Source: Cereibacter johrii (lineage in GTDB: Bacteria; Pseudomonadota; Alphaproteobacteria; Rhodobacterales; Rhodobacteraceae). From it: a stretch of 49,472 nucleotides of DNA. The DNA lies in NCBI RefSeq assembly GCF_001720585.1, contig NZ_MABH01000166.1, forward strand, positions 1 to 49,472. The letters are read 5' to 3'. How positions within the stretch are numbered: the first letter of the stretch is position 1; every line of letters begins with the position of its first letter. Shown piece after piece: positions 25,799-34,628 of the stretch. The notes below the pieces were generated by a model. That model was not told the DNA's origin and did no database searches. It was given only the letters and a program-made list of their open reading frames with translations. The translations under genes were made by a program, and so were the position numbers.

Positions 25799-25967
25799 GG
25801 AAAATCTCTCGGTATGAGACTCGAGAAGGATCATCCCCCGCCGCCATGTGCAAGAGCGAAAAACTCTCCGCAGGCCGTCGCGCCGGTGCCTGTGCGTCAG
25901 GGAAGCCCCAATCCGCTGGACGCGCCCGCGGCCTTGGGTTTCTCTGAGACGAGCGACAGGAGGATCC

Positions 25968-27665
25968 ATGAGCCGCAGCCTTTCCGATTGTATCGACCAG
26001 GGGCGGGGCCTCGTTCCGGCCGATCTCGTCCTCAAGCACGGCCGCGTCTTCGATCTCGTGACGGGCGAACTGGTGCAGACGGATGTGGCGATCTGCGGCG
26101 ACCGGATCGTCGGCACCTTCGGCACCTACGCGGGCCGGCGCGAGATCGATTGCCGGGGCCGGATCCTCGTGCCGGGCTTCATCGACACCCACCTTCATGT
26201 CGAAAGCTCGCTGGTCACGCCCTTCGAATTCGACCGCTGCGTGACGCCGCGCGGCATCACCACCGCGATCTGCGATCCGCACGAGATCGCCAATGTCTGC
26301 GGGCTCGAGGGCATCCGCTATTTCCTCGAGGCCTCGGCCCATCTGGTGATGGATCTGCGGGTGCAGCTCTCCTCCTGCGTGCCCTCCACGCATATGGAGA
26401 CGGCGGGCGCCGCGCTCGAGGCAGGCGATCTCGCGCCGCTGATGGATCATCCCCGGGTGATCGGGCTGGCCGAATTCATGAACTTTCCGGGCGTCCTGAT
26501 GAAGGCCCCCGGCTGCCTGGCCAAGCTCGAGGCCTTCCGCGGCCGCCACATCGACGGCCATGCGCCGCTGCTGCGGGGCAAGGATCTGAACGGCTATATC
26601 GCGGCGGGGATCCGCACCGAGCACGAGGCCACCACGGCGGAAGAGGCGCTCGAGAAGCTGCGCAAGGGAATGCGGGTGCTGATCCGCGAGGGGTCGGTGT
26701 CGAAGGATCTGCATGCGCTCGTCTCCATCCTGAACGAGCGCCATGCGCCCTACCTCTGCCTCTGCACGGATGACCGCAACCCGCTCGACATCGCCGAACA
26801 TGGGCATATCGACCACATGATCCGCACCGCGATCCGGCTGGGCGCGCCGCCGCTGGCTGTCTACCGCGCGGCGAGCCTGTCGGCGGCCGAGGCCTTCGGG
26901 TTGAAGGATCGCGGCCTGATCGCTCCGGGCCGCCGCGCCGATATCGCGGTGCTCGATTCGCTCGAAGGCTGCCATGCGGCGCTGGTGCTGGCGGGGGGCG
27001 TCGTGGCCGACGAGGCGGCCTTTGCCGCGCGGCCCTGCGTCGAGCCGGTGGCGCGGGCGTCGGTCAAGGTGGCCCGGATCGCGCCCGAGGCCTTCCGCTG
27101 CCCCGGCAACCGGGCCGAGACCCCGGTCATCGGCATCCTGCCCGGCAAGATCATCACCGAGCATCTGACGGCGGAGATCGAGCCCGTGGACGGCGACAAG
27201 CGCCCGGATCCCGCCCGCGATCTCGCACGGATCGCGGTCATCGAGCGGCATGGCAAGACGGGCGGCCGCGCCACCGGCTTCGTGCGCGGCTTCGGCATGG
27301 CGCGCGGCGCGATCGCCTCGACGGTCTGCCACGACCACCACAATCTCGCGGTGGTGGGGATCGATTATGCCGATATGGCGCTGGCCGCGAATCGGCTGCG
27401 CGCGCTCGAAGGCGGTTTTGCGGTGGCGGCCGGAGGCGAGATCCTCGCGGAGCTCGCCCTGCCGGTGGGCGGGCTCATGAGCCTGCGGCCCTTTGAGGAG
27501 GTGCGGGACGCGCTGGTGACGCTCCGCGAGGCCGCGCGCAGCCTTGGCGTGACGCTGGAGGAGCCCTTCCTGCAGCTTGCCTTCCTCGCGCTGCCTGTGA
27601 TCCCGCATCTGAAGATCACCGACCGGGGCATGGTGGATGTGGACCGGTTCGAGATCCTGCCCTGA
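25968..27665 (+). CDS. ade: adenine deaminase
   Basis: Converts adenine to hypoxanthine plus ammonia, a purine salvage and nitrogen-supply step. 565 residues with GGAGG 5 nt before the ATG. Metal motifs of the amidohydrolase fold are intact: [15 protein letters not shown] (about 65-80), [19 protein letters not shown] and CTDDRNP. The C-terminal third carries the family's [22 protein letters not shown] segment. It is monocistronic, with a hairpin after the stop. The 169-nt upstream gap shared with the EamA gene shows no riboswitch-like structure that I can recognise. Confidence 0.94.
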   Translation: MSRSLSDCIDQGRGLVPADLVLKHGRVFDLVTGELVQTDVAICGDRIVGTFGTYAGRREIDCRGRILVPGFIDTHLHVESSLVTPFEFDRCVTPRGITTAICDPHEIANVCGLEGIRYFLEASAHLVMDLRVQLSSCVPSTHMETAGAALEAGDLAPLMDHPRVIGLAEFMNFPGVLMKAPGCLAKLEAFRGRHIDGHAPLLRGKDLNGYIAAGIRTEHEATTAEEALEKLRKGMRVLIREGSVSKDLHALVSILNERHAPYLCLCTDDRNPLDIAEHGHIDHMIRTAIRLGAPPLAVYRAASLSAAEAFGLKDRGLIAPGRRADIAVLDSLEGCHAALVLAGGVVADEAAFAARPCVEPVARASVKVARIAPEAFRCPGNRAETPVIGILPGKIITEHLTAEIEPVDGDKRPDPARDLARIAVIERHGKTGGRATGFVRGFGMARGAIASTVCHDHHNLAVVGIDYADMALAANRLRALEGGFAVAAGGEILAELALPVGGLMSLRPFEEVRDALVTLREAARSLGVTLEEPFLQLAFLALPVIPHLKITDRGMVDVDRFEILP

Positions 27666-27683
27666 GGGCATTCGAGGTCCGAA

Positions 27684-27704
27684 GGCCCCGCGGATCGCGG
27701 GGCC
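27684..27704. terminator. bidirectional hairpin after ade
   Basis: GGCCCCGCG-GAT-CGCGGGGCC is a perfect 9-bp stem with a 3-nt loop, 18 nt after the ade stop and between convergent genes. No strong T-run follows. Confidence 0.65.
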
Positions 27705-27733
27705 CCGTCATCCTGTCGGCAACAGCGGGGGGC

Positions 27734-27988
27734 TCAGCAGGGGCCGGTGAAGCGCTGGCCGCGGGTGTTGCGGTAGTAGCAGGTGCCCGAGCCGGTCGGC
27801 CCGATGAGCGTGCCCGCCACGGCGCCGGCCGCGGCCCCGAGAGCTGCGCCCTGCACGCGGTCATCGTTGCTCGACACGGCTGCGCCGAGAGCCGCGCCGC
27901 CCAGCGCGCTGGCCGCGGTCGTCTGGTCGGCGGTCTGGCAGCCTGCGGCGAAGGCCACGACGGGGAGCAGGACGAAAAATTTCTTCAT
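27734..27988 (-). CDS. small glycine-zipper lipoprotein
   Basis: 84 residues with lipoprotein signal KKFFVLLPVVAFAAGCQ (lipobox FAAGC, acylated Cys at 17). The rest has repeated small-residue helices (ASALGGAALGAAVSS, GAALGAAAGAVAGTLIG), typical of glycine-zipper outer-membrane lipoproteins, and ends in TCYYRNTRGQRFTGPC with two Cys. GGAGG precedes the ATG. Role unknown; related small lipoproteins stabilise envelope assemblies. It stands alone. Confidence 0.85.
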   Translation of the reverse strand: MKKFFVLLPVVAFAAGCQTADQTTAASALGGAALGAAVSSNDDRVQGAALGAAAGAVAGTLIGPTGSGTCYYRNTRGQRFTGPC

Positions 27989-28255
27989 GAGATCCTCCGG
28001 GAATGAACTGCGGGAGAACAACCGTGCTCCGGCGCAGCGGTTCCGTCGCGGAAGAGCGGTCGGCGGGAGGCCTCCCGGATCCCGGGCTCCGGCACCGCCT
28101 GATCTCGGGTGCATATTGCCGGTCGTGGGACCGGGCATGCCTGCCGACCTGTCAGGGGCCGGGCCGCAGGAAGCTGCCGGATCGGGATCGGCGCAGACGA
28201 TGGATGCCACTCGCGTGGATCCCGCTGCGTCGCTGTTTCAGTCTGGGAGTTTTAT

Positions 28256-28331
<76 letters not shown>

Positions 28332-28340
28332 ACCGGAGGT

Positions 28341-28360
28341 GCGGATCGTTGCCGATCCGC
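28341..28360 (-). other. tRNA leader hairpin 1
   Basis: On the minus strand GCGGATCG-GCAA-CGATCCGC gives an 8-bp stem closed by a GNRA tetraloop, ending 9 nt before the tRNA 5' end. Confidence 0.6.
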
Positions 28361-28369
28361 TTGGGCTTC

Positions 28370-28389
28370 GCGAACCGCTTCCGGTTCGC
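28370..28389 (-). other. tRNA leader hairpin 2
   Basis: On the minus strand GCGAACCG-GAAG-CGGTTCGC gives a second 8-bp stem with a tetraloop, 9 nt upstream of the first one. The pair may guide 5' processing of the tRNA precursor. Confidence 0.55.
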
Positions 28390-28395
28390 TCGGGC

Positions 28396-28424
28396 TATCT
28401 AGAGGCTCGCGGCGGGGGGCGCAA
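28396..28424 (-). promoter_or_regulatory. candidate tRNA-Ala promoter
   Basis: On the minus strand TTGCGC (28424-28419) and TAGATA (28401-28396) are separated by exactly 17 nt. Both match the sigma-70 consensus only partly. A start near 28389 would give a leader of about 58 nt with two hairpins. Confidence 0.35.
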
Positions 28425-28449
28425 GAGGAAAATTCGCCCCCCGATGCGG

Positions 28450-28785
28450 TCAGCCTTCCTCGTCGTCGCCGGCCACGTCGGCCAGGTCGTCGAGCGACAC
28501 GTTGTCGTCCGAATCGTCCTCGAGCAGATCGTCATCGACATCCGAATCCTCGGTCGCTTCCGTGTCGAGCAGATCGTCTTCAGTCTCGATATCGTCCACG
28601 AGAATGTCGTCGTCCTTCTCGGGGGTCGCGCGCGAGATGACCGCGGCGACCGCCTTGCGGCGCGCGCTTTCGATGTCCACGACTTCGCCGGTGTAGGGGC
28701 TGACGACGGGCGTGCGGTTGAGGTCGTAGAAGCGCTTGCCCGTCGTCGGGCAGATGCGCTTCGTGCCCCATTCTTCCTTGGGCAT
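28450..28785 (-). CDS. FYDLN-acid family protein (TIGR02300 type)
   Basis: 111 residues beginning MPKEEWGTKRICPTTGKRFYDLNRTPVVSPYTG, the FYDLN signature, then an extremely acidic low-complexity tail (about residues 58-111, mostly Asp/Glu). In this family the motif is sometimes flanked by two CxxC pairs; here only Cys12 remains and the other three positions are Thr15, Ser29 and Thr32, so no zinc ribbon can form. The function of the family is not known. The ATG at 28785 has AAGGGG 7 nt upstream; an upstream extension to 28854 lacks family similarity. It lies just upstream of the tRNA on the same strand. Confidence 0.9.
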   Translation of the reverse strand: MPKEEWGTKRICPTTGKRFYDLNRTPVVSPYTGEVVDIESARRKAVAAVISRATPEKDDDILVDDIETEDDLLDTEATEDSDVDDDLLEDDSDDNVSLDDLADVAGDDEEG

Positions 28786-28941
28786 GGTGATCCCCTTGCA
28801 AGGCTGGCTGCTGCAGAATTGGGGAGCCATGCCACAAGCCCCCCGGAGTGTCAAAGCCTTTCCGACCCCTGCGTTTCCCCGGATTTTCAGGGCTTTTCTC
28901 TGCCCCGGGCCCCGCTAATCTGGCGCCCGAAGGAGCCCCCG

Positions 28942-29628
28942 ATGCCCGTCTTGCCCGGTTCGCCGCCCGTCGAGATCACGCTGCGCCGCTCGGCGCAGGC
29001 CCGGCGCTTTTCGCTGCGGGTGTCGCGGCTTGACGGTCGCGTGACGCTGACGCTGCCGCTGCGCGCCCGCGAGGCCGAGGCGCTGGCCTTCGTCCGCGAT
29101 CAGGAGGGGTGGATCCGCCGCGCGCTTTCGGACGTGCCCGAGGCCGCCGCGGTGGGGCTCGGATCGGTCCTGCCTCTCGAAGGGCGCCCGCTCACCGTTC
29201 GGACGGGCAGCGGGCGCTCGGTGCGGGTCACGGACGATTCGCTCCTCGTGCCGGGAGATCCGGCCTCGGTGCCGCTGCGCCTTGCGACCTTCCTCAAGGC
29301 CATGGCGCGCGAGCGGCTGGCCGTCGCCTGCGACCGCCATGCCCGCAACCTCGGCCGGCCCTATGCCCGGCTCACGCTGCGCGACACGCGGTCGCGCTGG
29401 GGCTCCTGCACGCAGGACGGCTGCCTCATGTTCTCGTGGCGGCTGATTCTCGCGCCTCCGCCGATCCTCGATTATGTGGCGGCCCACGAGGTCGCCCATC
29501 TCGCGCAGATGAACCACTCGCCCGCCTTCTGGGCCGAGGTGGCGCGGCTGGATCCCGACTATGCCCTGCACCGGGCCTGGCTGCGGCGGCAGGGGCAGGC
29601 GCTGCACGGCTTCCGCTTCGGGGATTGA
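28942..29628 (+). CDS. zinc metallopeptidase, YgjP/SprT-like (DUF45)
   Basis: 228 residues. The N-terminal half is a beta-rich region (ITLRRSAQARRFSLRVSRLDGRVTLTLP). The C-terminal half carries RDTRSRWGSCTQDGCLMFSWRLILAP and the zinc motif AAHEVAHLAQMNHSPAFW (HExxH with a third His), as in the YgjP family. AAGGAG lies 6 nt before the ATG. It is probably a cytosolic metal-dependent peptidase of unknown substrate. A GntR-type regulator gene follows after 32 nt. Confidence 0.9.
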   Translation: MPVLPGSPPVEITLRRSAQARRFSLRVSRLDGRVTLTLPLRAREAEALAFVRDQEGWIRRALSDVPEAAAVGLGSVLPLEGRPLTVRTGSGRSVRVTDDSLLVPGDPASVPLRLATFLKAMARERLAVACDRHARNLGRPYARLTLRDTRSRWGSCTQDGCLMFSWRLILAPPPILDYVAAHEVAHLAQMNHSPAFWAEVARLDPDYALHRAWLRRQGQALHGFRFGD

Positions 29629-29660
29629 CCGGAGCCGCCGGGCGGTGCTTGCTCGCGCCC

Positions 29661-30311
29661 ATGCAGAACCCGTCCCGCCCCTCCGATCTGACCGCCTCCG
29701 CGCACGAGCGGCTCTACCGCAGCCTGCGCGCGCAGGTGATGCATGGCGAGCTGGCGCCGGGGCAGGCGCTGACGCTGCGCGGTCTGGCGCGCAGCTTCGA
29801 GGTCTCGATGACGCCCGCGCGCGAGGCGGTGCGGCGGCTGGTGGCCGAGGGGGCCCTGTCGCTCTCCTCCTCGGGACGGGTGGCCACGCCCGAACTCAGC
29901 CCCGAGCGAATCGAGGAACTGGCGGCGATCCGGGCGCTTCTGGAGCCGGAGCTGGCGGCGCGGGCCCTGCCGCGGGCGCATTTCGCGCTGATCGACCGGC
30001 TGGCCGCGATCAATGCGGCCAATGCCGAGGCGGTCGCGAAGGCGGATGCGGTGGCCTACATCCGCACCAACCTCGAGTTTCACCGCACGCTCTATCTGCG
30101 CGCGCAGGCCCCGGCCATGCTGGCCATGGCCGAGACGGTCTGGCTGCAGCTCGGGCCCACGATGCGCGCCCTCTATGGCCGACTTCGGCGCAACGAGCCG
30201 CCGCAGCACCACCGGAACATTCTCGCGGCGCTGCGGGCGGGCGACGAACCGGGCCTCCGGCTGGCGGTGCGCACCGATGTGACGCAGGGGCTGCGACATC
30301 TCATCGGCTGA
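29661..30311 (+). CDS. GntR-family regulator, FadR/FCD subgroup
   Basis: 216 residues: a GntR winged helix-turn-helix (about 10-75: RLYRSLRAQVMHGELAPGQALTLRGLARSFEVSMTPAREAVRRL) followed by an FCD-type all-helical ligand domain (about 80-210) with LEFHRTLYLRAQ and a HHRNILAALRAGDE ending. Metal-binding His/Asp of FCD domains appear retained. The effector and targets are unknown. It is in the same direction and close to the metallopeptidase gene. It is the only GntR regulator in the window. Confidence 0.9.
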   Translation: MQNPSRPSDLTASAHERLYRSLRAQVMHGELAPGQALTLRGLARSFEVSMTPAREAVRRLVAEGALSLSSSGRVATPELSPERIEELAAIRALLEPELAARALPRAHFALIDRLAAINAANAEAVAKADAVAYIRTNLEFHRTLYLRAQAPAMLAMAETVWLQLGPTMRALYGRLRRNEPPQHHRNILAALRAGDEPGLRLAVRTDVTQGLRHLIG

Positions 30312-30406
30312 TGCGGTCAGAAAACTTGACCGGGATCATGTTTGGCTGCCCGGGAAAAGGATACTCAAGGGTCGATGAAATAGGATCAGACCCAAGGGGA
30401 ATAGCC

Positions 30407-30769
30407 ATGCTGAACCGAGTTCGCGCCCTCTTCGACCGTTGGCACCGGCTTCAGGAAATCCATGCGCTGAGCGACCGCGATCTGGACGATCTGGGGATCA
30501 CGCGCTGGCAGATGGAACAGTTCGCGCGCATGCCCGAGGATGTGGGCGAGCGCCTGCTGCAGATGGCGCAGGTCTTCGGGCTGGAGCCCGCCGCGGTGCA
30601 ACATGCCTATGCCGATTATCTCGACCTGCTGGACGTCTGTCGGCGGTGCGGCAGCACCAAGCTGTGCAAATGCACGCTGGCCGAGGCCGACCGGGTCGAG
30701 CCGGCCGACTGCAGCTTCTGCCCCAATGCGGGCACCTACGAGCTGATGGCCCGGCACACGCTGCATTAG
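30407..30769 (+). CDS. small Cys-rich protein with DUF1127-like N-terminus (DUF6455 type)
   Basis: 120 residues. The first ~45 (VRALFDRWHRLQEIHALSDRDLDDLGITRWQM) resemble the arginine-containing DUF1127 domain found in small RNA-binding proteins of this order. The C-terminal part has six cysteines, C78-xx-C81, C87-x-C89, C102-xx-C105, which could bind zinc or an Fe-S cluster. AAGGGG 7 nt upstream sets the ATG. Function is unknown; the nucleic-acid role is an inference from the N-terminal domain. Confidence 0.8.
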   Translation: MLNRVRALFDRWHRLQEIHALSDRDLDDLGITRWQMEQFARMPEDVGERLLQMAQVFGLEPAAVQHAYADYLDLLDVCRRCGSTKLCKCTLAEADRVEPADCSFCPNAGTYELMARHTLH

Positions 30770-30842
30770 GGCCCTCTGCGGCGGCCCTGGCTGCCGGAAA
30801 GCCTCCGCGTCCTCCCCGCGGAGCCTTCTCCTCTGGCGAAGA

Positions 30843-30913
30843 GGGGGGCTGTCTGCCCCCCTCCGCCGCCCCGGTGGGGCGGCGCCCCCCGAGGATATTT
30901 GGGCAGAGTGAAA
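30843..30913. repeat. GAGGATATTTGGG interspersed element, copy A
   Basis: A hairpin GGGGGGC-TGTCT-GCCCCCC (30843-30861), a spacer that itself folds (CGCCGCCCC-GGT-GGGGCGGCG, 30864-30884), and the conserved tail CCCCCCGAGGATATTTGGG-CAGAGTGAA (30885-30912). Copy B lies at 47187-47236 in the opposite orientation. Confidence 0.75.
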
Positions 30914-31001
30914 GCGTGGCAGGGGGGAGGGTCTGCGGGGCGGTGACGGGCGGGGGGCGTGCGGCTCTGGCGGCGGCCGTCCGGTCCGGTGGCGGAGAGG
31001 G

Positions 31002-31025
31002 GCGGCGCCCCCGGGCGGGCGCCGC
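31002..31025 (-). terminator. hairpin after sdhB
   Basis: GCGGCGCCC and GGGCGCCGC form a 9-bp stem with loop CCGGGC, 6 nt after the sdhB stop, the likely end of the sdh operon. A T-run is absent. Confidence 0.55.
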
Positions 31026-31031
31026 GCGACG

Positions 31032-31811
31032 TCAGATGACGCGTTCGACCATCATCTTCTTGATTTCGGCGATGGCCTTTGCCGGGTTCAGACCCTTGGG
31101 GCAGGTCTTGGCGCAGTTCATGATCGTGTGGCAGCGGTAGAGCTTGAACGGGTCCTCGAGCATGTCGAGACGCTCCGGCGTGGCCTCGTCGCGGCTGTCG
31201 ACGATCCAGCGGTAGGCGTGCAGGAGCGCCGCCGGCCCCAGATAGCGGTCGCCGTTCCACCAGTAGCTCGGGCAGGAGGTCGAGCAGCAGGCGCACATCA
31301 CGCATTCATAGAGGCCGTCGAGCTTGGCCCGGTCCTCGACCGACTGGCGCCATTCCTTGGCGGGCTCCACCGTCTTCGTCTCGAGCCAGGGCATGATCGA
31401 GGCATGCTGCGCGTAGAACAGCGACAGGTCGGGGATCAGGTCCTTGATCACCGGCATGTGCGGCAGCGGGTAGATCTTCACGTCGCCCTTGATCTCGTCG
31501 AGACCGTAGATGCAGGCCAGCGTGTTGATCCCGTCGATGTTCATCGCGCAGGAGCCGCAGATCCCTTCACGGCAGGAGCGTCGGAAGGTGAGGGTGGGAT
31601 CGACCTCGTTCTTGATCTTGATGAGCGCGTCGAGGACCATCGGCCCGCACTTGTCCATGTCGAGGAAGTAGGTGTCGACGCGCGGGTTCTCGCCCGTGTC
31701 CGGATCCCAGCGGTAGATCATGAACTTGCGGACGTTCTTCGCATCCGCGGGCTTCGGCCAGGTCTTGCCGGTGCGGACCTTGGAATTCTTGGGGAGCGTG
31801 AGCTGGACCAT
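31032..31811 (-). CDS. sdhB: succinate dehydrogenase iron-sulfur subunit
   Basis: Carries electrons from the flavin of SdhA to ubiquinone in complex II. 259 residues. The [2Fe-2S] ligands are C80, C85, C88 and C100 (CREGICGSC); the [4Fe-4S] set is C170-xx-C173-xx-C176 with C237 following the second cluster motif; the [3Fe-4S] set is C180, C227 and C233 ([14 protein letters not shown]). It is the last gene of the operon, separated from sdhA by two small lipoprotein genes, which is unusual. Confidence 0.97.
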   Translation of the reverse strand: MVQLTLPKNSKVRTGKTWPKPADAKNVRKFMIYRWDPDTGENPRVDTYFLDMDKCGPMVLDALIKIKNEVDPTLTFRRSCREGICGSCAMNIDGINTLACIYGLDEIKGDVKIYPLPHMPVIKDLIPDLSLFYAQHASIMPWLETKTVEPAKEWRQSVEDRAKLDGLYECVMCACCSTSCPSYWWNGDRYLGPAALLHAYRWIVDSRDEATPERLDMLEDPFKLYRCHTIMNCAKTCPKGLNPAKAIAEIKKMMVERVI

Positions 31812-31829
31812 GGTTCATCCCTTCTGGTC

Positions 31830-32108
31830 TTAGCGGGAGTAGAACGGCCGCGTCGGGGGCTGGCCGGATTTCTGATAGACGCAGGCGTCGAAGAGGGCCG
31901 AGGGGTCCCGGCCCATGAGATAGTCCGAGGTCACCGTCAGTTCGAGGTCGCTGACCATGCCGCCCTTGCCCGCGCCCACGCCGATCGTTCCGCGCGGCGC
32001 CTCGGCGAGGCGGGCGCGTTCGAAGCAGACCTCCTCGGCCCGCTGCACCGACATGGGGCCGCAGGCGGCGAGCAGGAAGAGGAGCGGCAGGGCGGGCAGC
32101 GCGCGCAT
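31830..32108 (-). CDS. small lipoprotein inside the sdh operon (2)
   Basis: 92 residues with a lipoprotein signal, RALPALPLLFLLAACGPMS (lipobox LAAC, Cys16). The mature part has two further cysteines (VCFERA and DACVYQKSG) that could form a disulfide, and a short beta-like stretch (DLELTVTSDYLMGRDPSALFDACVYQ). I recognise no family. The start is 3 nt after the stop of the preceding lipoprotein gene and the stop is 18 nt before sdhB, so it is certainly in the operon. Confidence 0.8.
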   Translation of the reverse strand: MRALPALPLLFLLAACGPMSVQRAEEVCFERARLAEAPRGTIGVGAGKGGMVSDLELTVTSDYLMGRDPSALFDACVYQKSGQPPTRPFYSR

Positions 32109-32111
32109 GGG

Positions 32112-32432
32112 CTAGACCGCGGGCAGGAGCGGCAGGCCGCTCGTCTGCAGGCACCGGATGGTCTCGGGCCGCGTGGCGACGGTCAGGACGTTCTGCACCG
32201 TCGTGGTGCCGGCCCGCACGCCCACGTCGCGGGCGAGCGCATTCAGCTCCTGCGCGGTGGCATTGTCGATGATACAGGTGGTGACCCCCTGGGCCGCGGG
32301 GCCGGGCATGTATTGCTCGACCACCGGCAGCACCACGGTGCGTGCGGTCCGCCGGGCCACGCTGTCGGCCACGGTCTGCGGGCTGCAGGCGGCGAGGACG
32401 AGGGCGCCGGAGAGGAGGACCGCGCCGCGCAT
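32112..32432 (-). CDS. small lipoprotein inside the sdh operon (1)
   Basis: 106 residues with lipoprotein signal RGAVLLSGALVLAACSPQ (lipobox LAAC, Cys16). The mature part includes VLPVVEQYMPGPAAQGVTTCIIDNATAQELNALARDVG and a second Cys near IRCLQTSGLP, possibly a disulfide. The ATG overlaps the sdhA stop by one base (TGATG), so it is translationally coupled to sdhA. No function can be assigned; a role in complex II assembly or envelope placement is speculation from position. Confidence 0.82.
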   Translation of the reverse strand: MRGAVLLSGALVLAACSPQTVADSVARRTARTVVLPVVEQYMPGPAAQGVTTCIIDNATAQELNALARDVGVRAGTTTVQNVLTVATRPETIRCLQTSGLPLLPAV

Positions 32433-34234
32433 CAGTAGACCCGCGCCTTGGGGGCGATCTTCTTCAGATCGATCCCGCCCTCGGTCTGCTTCGTCAGCGG
32501 ATCGAGATGGACGGGCCGGGTGGTCAGCGTGACCTCGTTGCCCGTCACGGTGGCGAGGCTGTGCACGCGCCAGTTCTCGTCGTCGCGGTTCGGCCAGTCC
32601 TCGTGGGCGTGGGCCCCGCGGCTCTCCTTCCGCGCCTCGGCCGCGACGATGGTCGCGAGCGCGTTCGGCATCAGGTTGGTGAGCTCGAGCGTCTCCATCA
32701 GGTCCGAGTTCCAGATGAGGCTGCGGTCGGTGACCTTCAGGTCCGAGAGCTTCGACGCGATGCCCTTCATCTTCTCGACGCCTTCGGCCAGCGTCTTGTC
32801 GGTGCGGAACACCGCCGCGTCGGCCTGCATGGTGCGCTGCATCTCGAGCCGCAGCTCGGCCGTCGGCACCGCGCCGCTCGCGTGGCGCAGATCGTCGAAC
32901 CGGCCGAGGATCTCGTCCACCTGGCCCTTCGGCACGTCGGGGTGGAACTCGTGCGGCTTCACGATCTGGCCCGCGCGGATCGCCGCGGCGCGGCCGAAGA
33001 CCACGAGGTCGATGAGCGAGTTCGAGCCGAGGCGGTTCGCCCCGTGCACCGAGGCGCAGCCTGCCTCGCCCACGGCCATCAGGCCCGGGAAGACGCGGTC
33101 GGGATCGCCCTCGGTGGGCGCCAGCACCTCGCCCCAGTAGTTCGTGGGAATGCCGCCCATGTTGTAATGCACGGTCGGCAGCACCGGGATCGGCTCCTTG
33201 TGGAGATCGACCCCCGCGAAGATCTTGGCCGATTCCGAGATGCCCGGCAGGCGCAGGGCCAGCGTCTCGGGGGGCAGGTGGTTCAGGTGCAGGTGGATAT
33301 GGTCGCCATGCTCGCCCACGCCGCGGCCCTCGCGGATCTCGAGCGTCATGCAGCGGCTGACCACGTCGCGGGAGGCAAGATCCTTGTAGGTCGGAGCGTA
33401 GCGCTCCATGAACCGTTCGCCGTTCGAGTTGGTGAGATAGCCGCCCTCGCCGCGCGCGCCCTCGGTGATGAGGCAGCCCGAGCCGTAGATGCCGGTCGGG
33501 TGGAACTGCACGAATTCCATGTCCTGCAGCGGCAGGCCCGCCCGCGCCACCATCCCGCCGCCGTCGCCGGTGCAGGTATGGGCCGAGGTGGCCGAGAAAT
33601 AGGCGCGGCCGTAGCCGCCGGTGGCCAGAACCGTCAGCTTGGCGTTGAAGACATGGATCGTGCCGTCTTCCAGCTTCCAGGCCACGACGCCGGTGCAGCG
33701 GCCGTCCTGGATGATGAGATCCAGCGCGAAATATTCGATGAAGAACTCGGCGTTGTTCTTGACCGACTGGCCATAGAGCGTGTGCAGGATCGCGTGGCCT
33801 GTCCGGTCGGCCGCGGCGCAGGTGCGCTGCACCGGCGGGCCCTCGCCGAACTGGGTGGTGTGGCCGCCGAAGGGGCGCTGGTAGATCTTGCCTTCCTCGG
33901 TGCGCGAGAAGGGCACGCCGTAGTGCTCGAGCTCGTAGACCGCCTTCGGGGCCTCGCGGGCGAGATATTCCATCGCGTCCGTATCGCCCAGCCAGTCCGA
34001 CCCCTTCACGGTGTCGTACATGTGCCACTGCCAGTTGTCGGGGCCCATGTTGGCGAGCGAGGCGGCGATGCCGCCCTGCGCCGCCACCGTGTGGCTGCGC
34101 GTGGGGAAAACCTTGGTGACGCAGGCGGTGCGGAGGCCCTGTTCGGCCATGCCGAGCGTCGCGCGGAGGCCGGCACCGCCGGCACCCACCACCACGACGT
34201 CGTAGTCATGCGTCTCGTAATTGTAAGCTGCCAT
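32432..34234 (-). CDS. sdhA: succinate dehydrogenase flavoprotein subunit
   Basis: Oxidises succinate to fumarate at a covalently bound FAD. 600 residues, standard length. The N-terminal dinucleotide fold [20 protein letters not shown], the FAD-attachment His in [10 protein letters not shown], the substrate loop [11 protein letters not shown], and the capping-domain and C-terminal [14 protein letters not shown] segments are all present. It follows sdhD after 11 nt. Confidence 0.98.
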   Translation of the reverse strand: MAAYNYETHDYDVVVVGAGGAGLRATLGMAEQGLRTACVTKVFPTRSHTVAAQGGIAASLANMGPDNWQWHMYDTVKGSDWLGDTDAMEYLAREAPKAVYELEHYGVPFSRTEEGKIYQRPFGGHTTQFGEGPPVQRTCAAADRTGHAILHTLYGQSVKNNAEFFIEYFALDLIIQDGRCTGVVAWKLEDGTIHVFNAKLTVLATGGYGRAYFSATSAHTCTGDGGGMVARAGLPLQDMEFVQFHPTGIYGSGCLITEGARGEGGYLTNSNGERFMERYAPTYKDLASRDVVSRCMTLEIREGRGVGEHGDHIHLHLNHLPPETLALRLPGISESAKIFAGVDLHKEPIPVLPTVHYNMGGIPTNYWGEVLAPTEGDPDRVFPGLMAVGEAGCASVHGANRLGSNSLIDLVVFGRAAAIRAGQIVKPHEFHPDVPKGQVDEILGRFDDLRHASGAVPTAELRLEMQRTMQADAAVFRTDKTLAEGVEKMKGIASKLSDLKVTDRSLIWNSDLMETLELTNLMPNALATIVAAEARKESRGAHAHEDWPNRDDENWRVHSLATVTGNEVTLTTRPVHLDPLTKQTEGGIDLKKIAPKARVY

Positions 34235-34245
34235 CGGTCAGGTCC

Positions 34246-34617
34246 TCAGAGGGCGATCTTGGCGAGGGCGAACAGCCCGATCGCCGCCACGCCATAGGCG
34301 AAGGATTGGGCGCAGATCACCAGCAGGCGCCGCGGCACGCCCTGCCAGTAGTCCTCGATCATCATGGTCGAGCCTTCGGCGAAGTGGCGCATGCCGAAGA
34401 ACAGCACGAGGCCCGACAGGATCGCATTGAACGGGTGCGAGAAGATCTCGAGCACGCGCTCGCGGCCTTCGCCGATGGCGTTGCCGACGATGTAGACGAA
34501 GATCGGGATCAGCACGGCGAGGCCCACCGCGCTGACGATCATGTACCAGTGCCGGTCGGTGCCGTGATGGGCGGCACCCATGCCTTCGGCGCGCTTGCGG
34601 GCGGTGATGAAACGCAT
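34246..34617 (-). CDS. sdhD: succinate dehydrogenase membrane anchor subunit
   Basis: 123 residues with three hydrophobic segments. The RHFAEGSTMMIEDYW stretch holds the haem-b His and the Asp-Tyr pair that lines the ubiquinone site in other complexes II. With sdhC it anchors SdhAB. The ATG at 34617 is 11 nt after the sdhC stop, and the longer frame is not membrane-like. Confidence 0.95.
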   Translation of the reverse strand: MRFITARKRAEGMGAAHHGTDRHWYMIVSAVGLAVLIPIFVYIVGNAIGEGRERVLEIFSHPFNAILSGLVLFFGMRHFAEGSTMMIEDYWQGVPRRLLVICAQSFAYGVAAIGLFALAKIAL

Positions 34618-34628
34618 GGGGCGCCCTT

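Noticed and set aside
25799-25967. Possible purine riboswitch upstream of adenine deaminase
   Set aside because: No three-way junction or conserved purine-aptamer loops could be found, and the gap also serves a divergent gene.
30326-30365. TTGACC ... GATACT as a promoter for the Cys-rich small protein gene
   Set aside because: The spacer would be 28 nt, too long for a sigma-70 promoter, and no other -10 box fits TTGACC.
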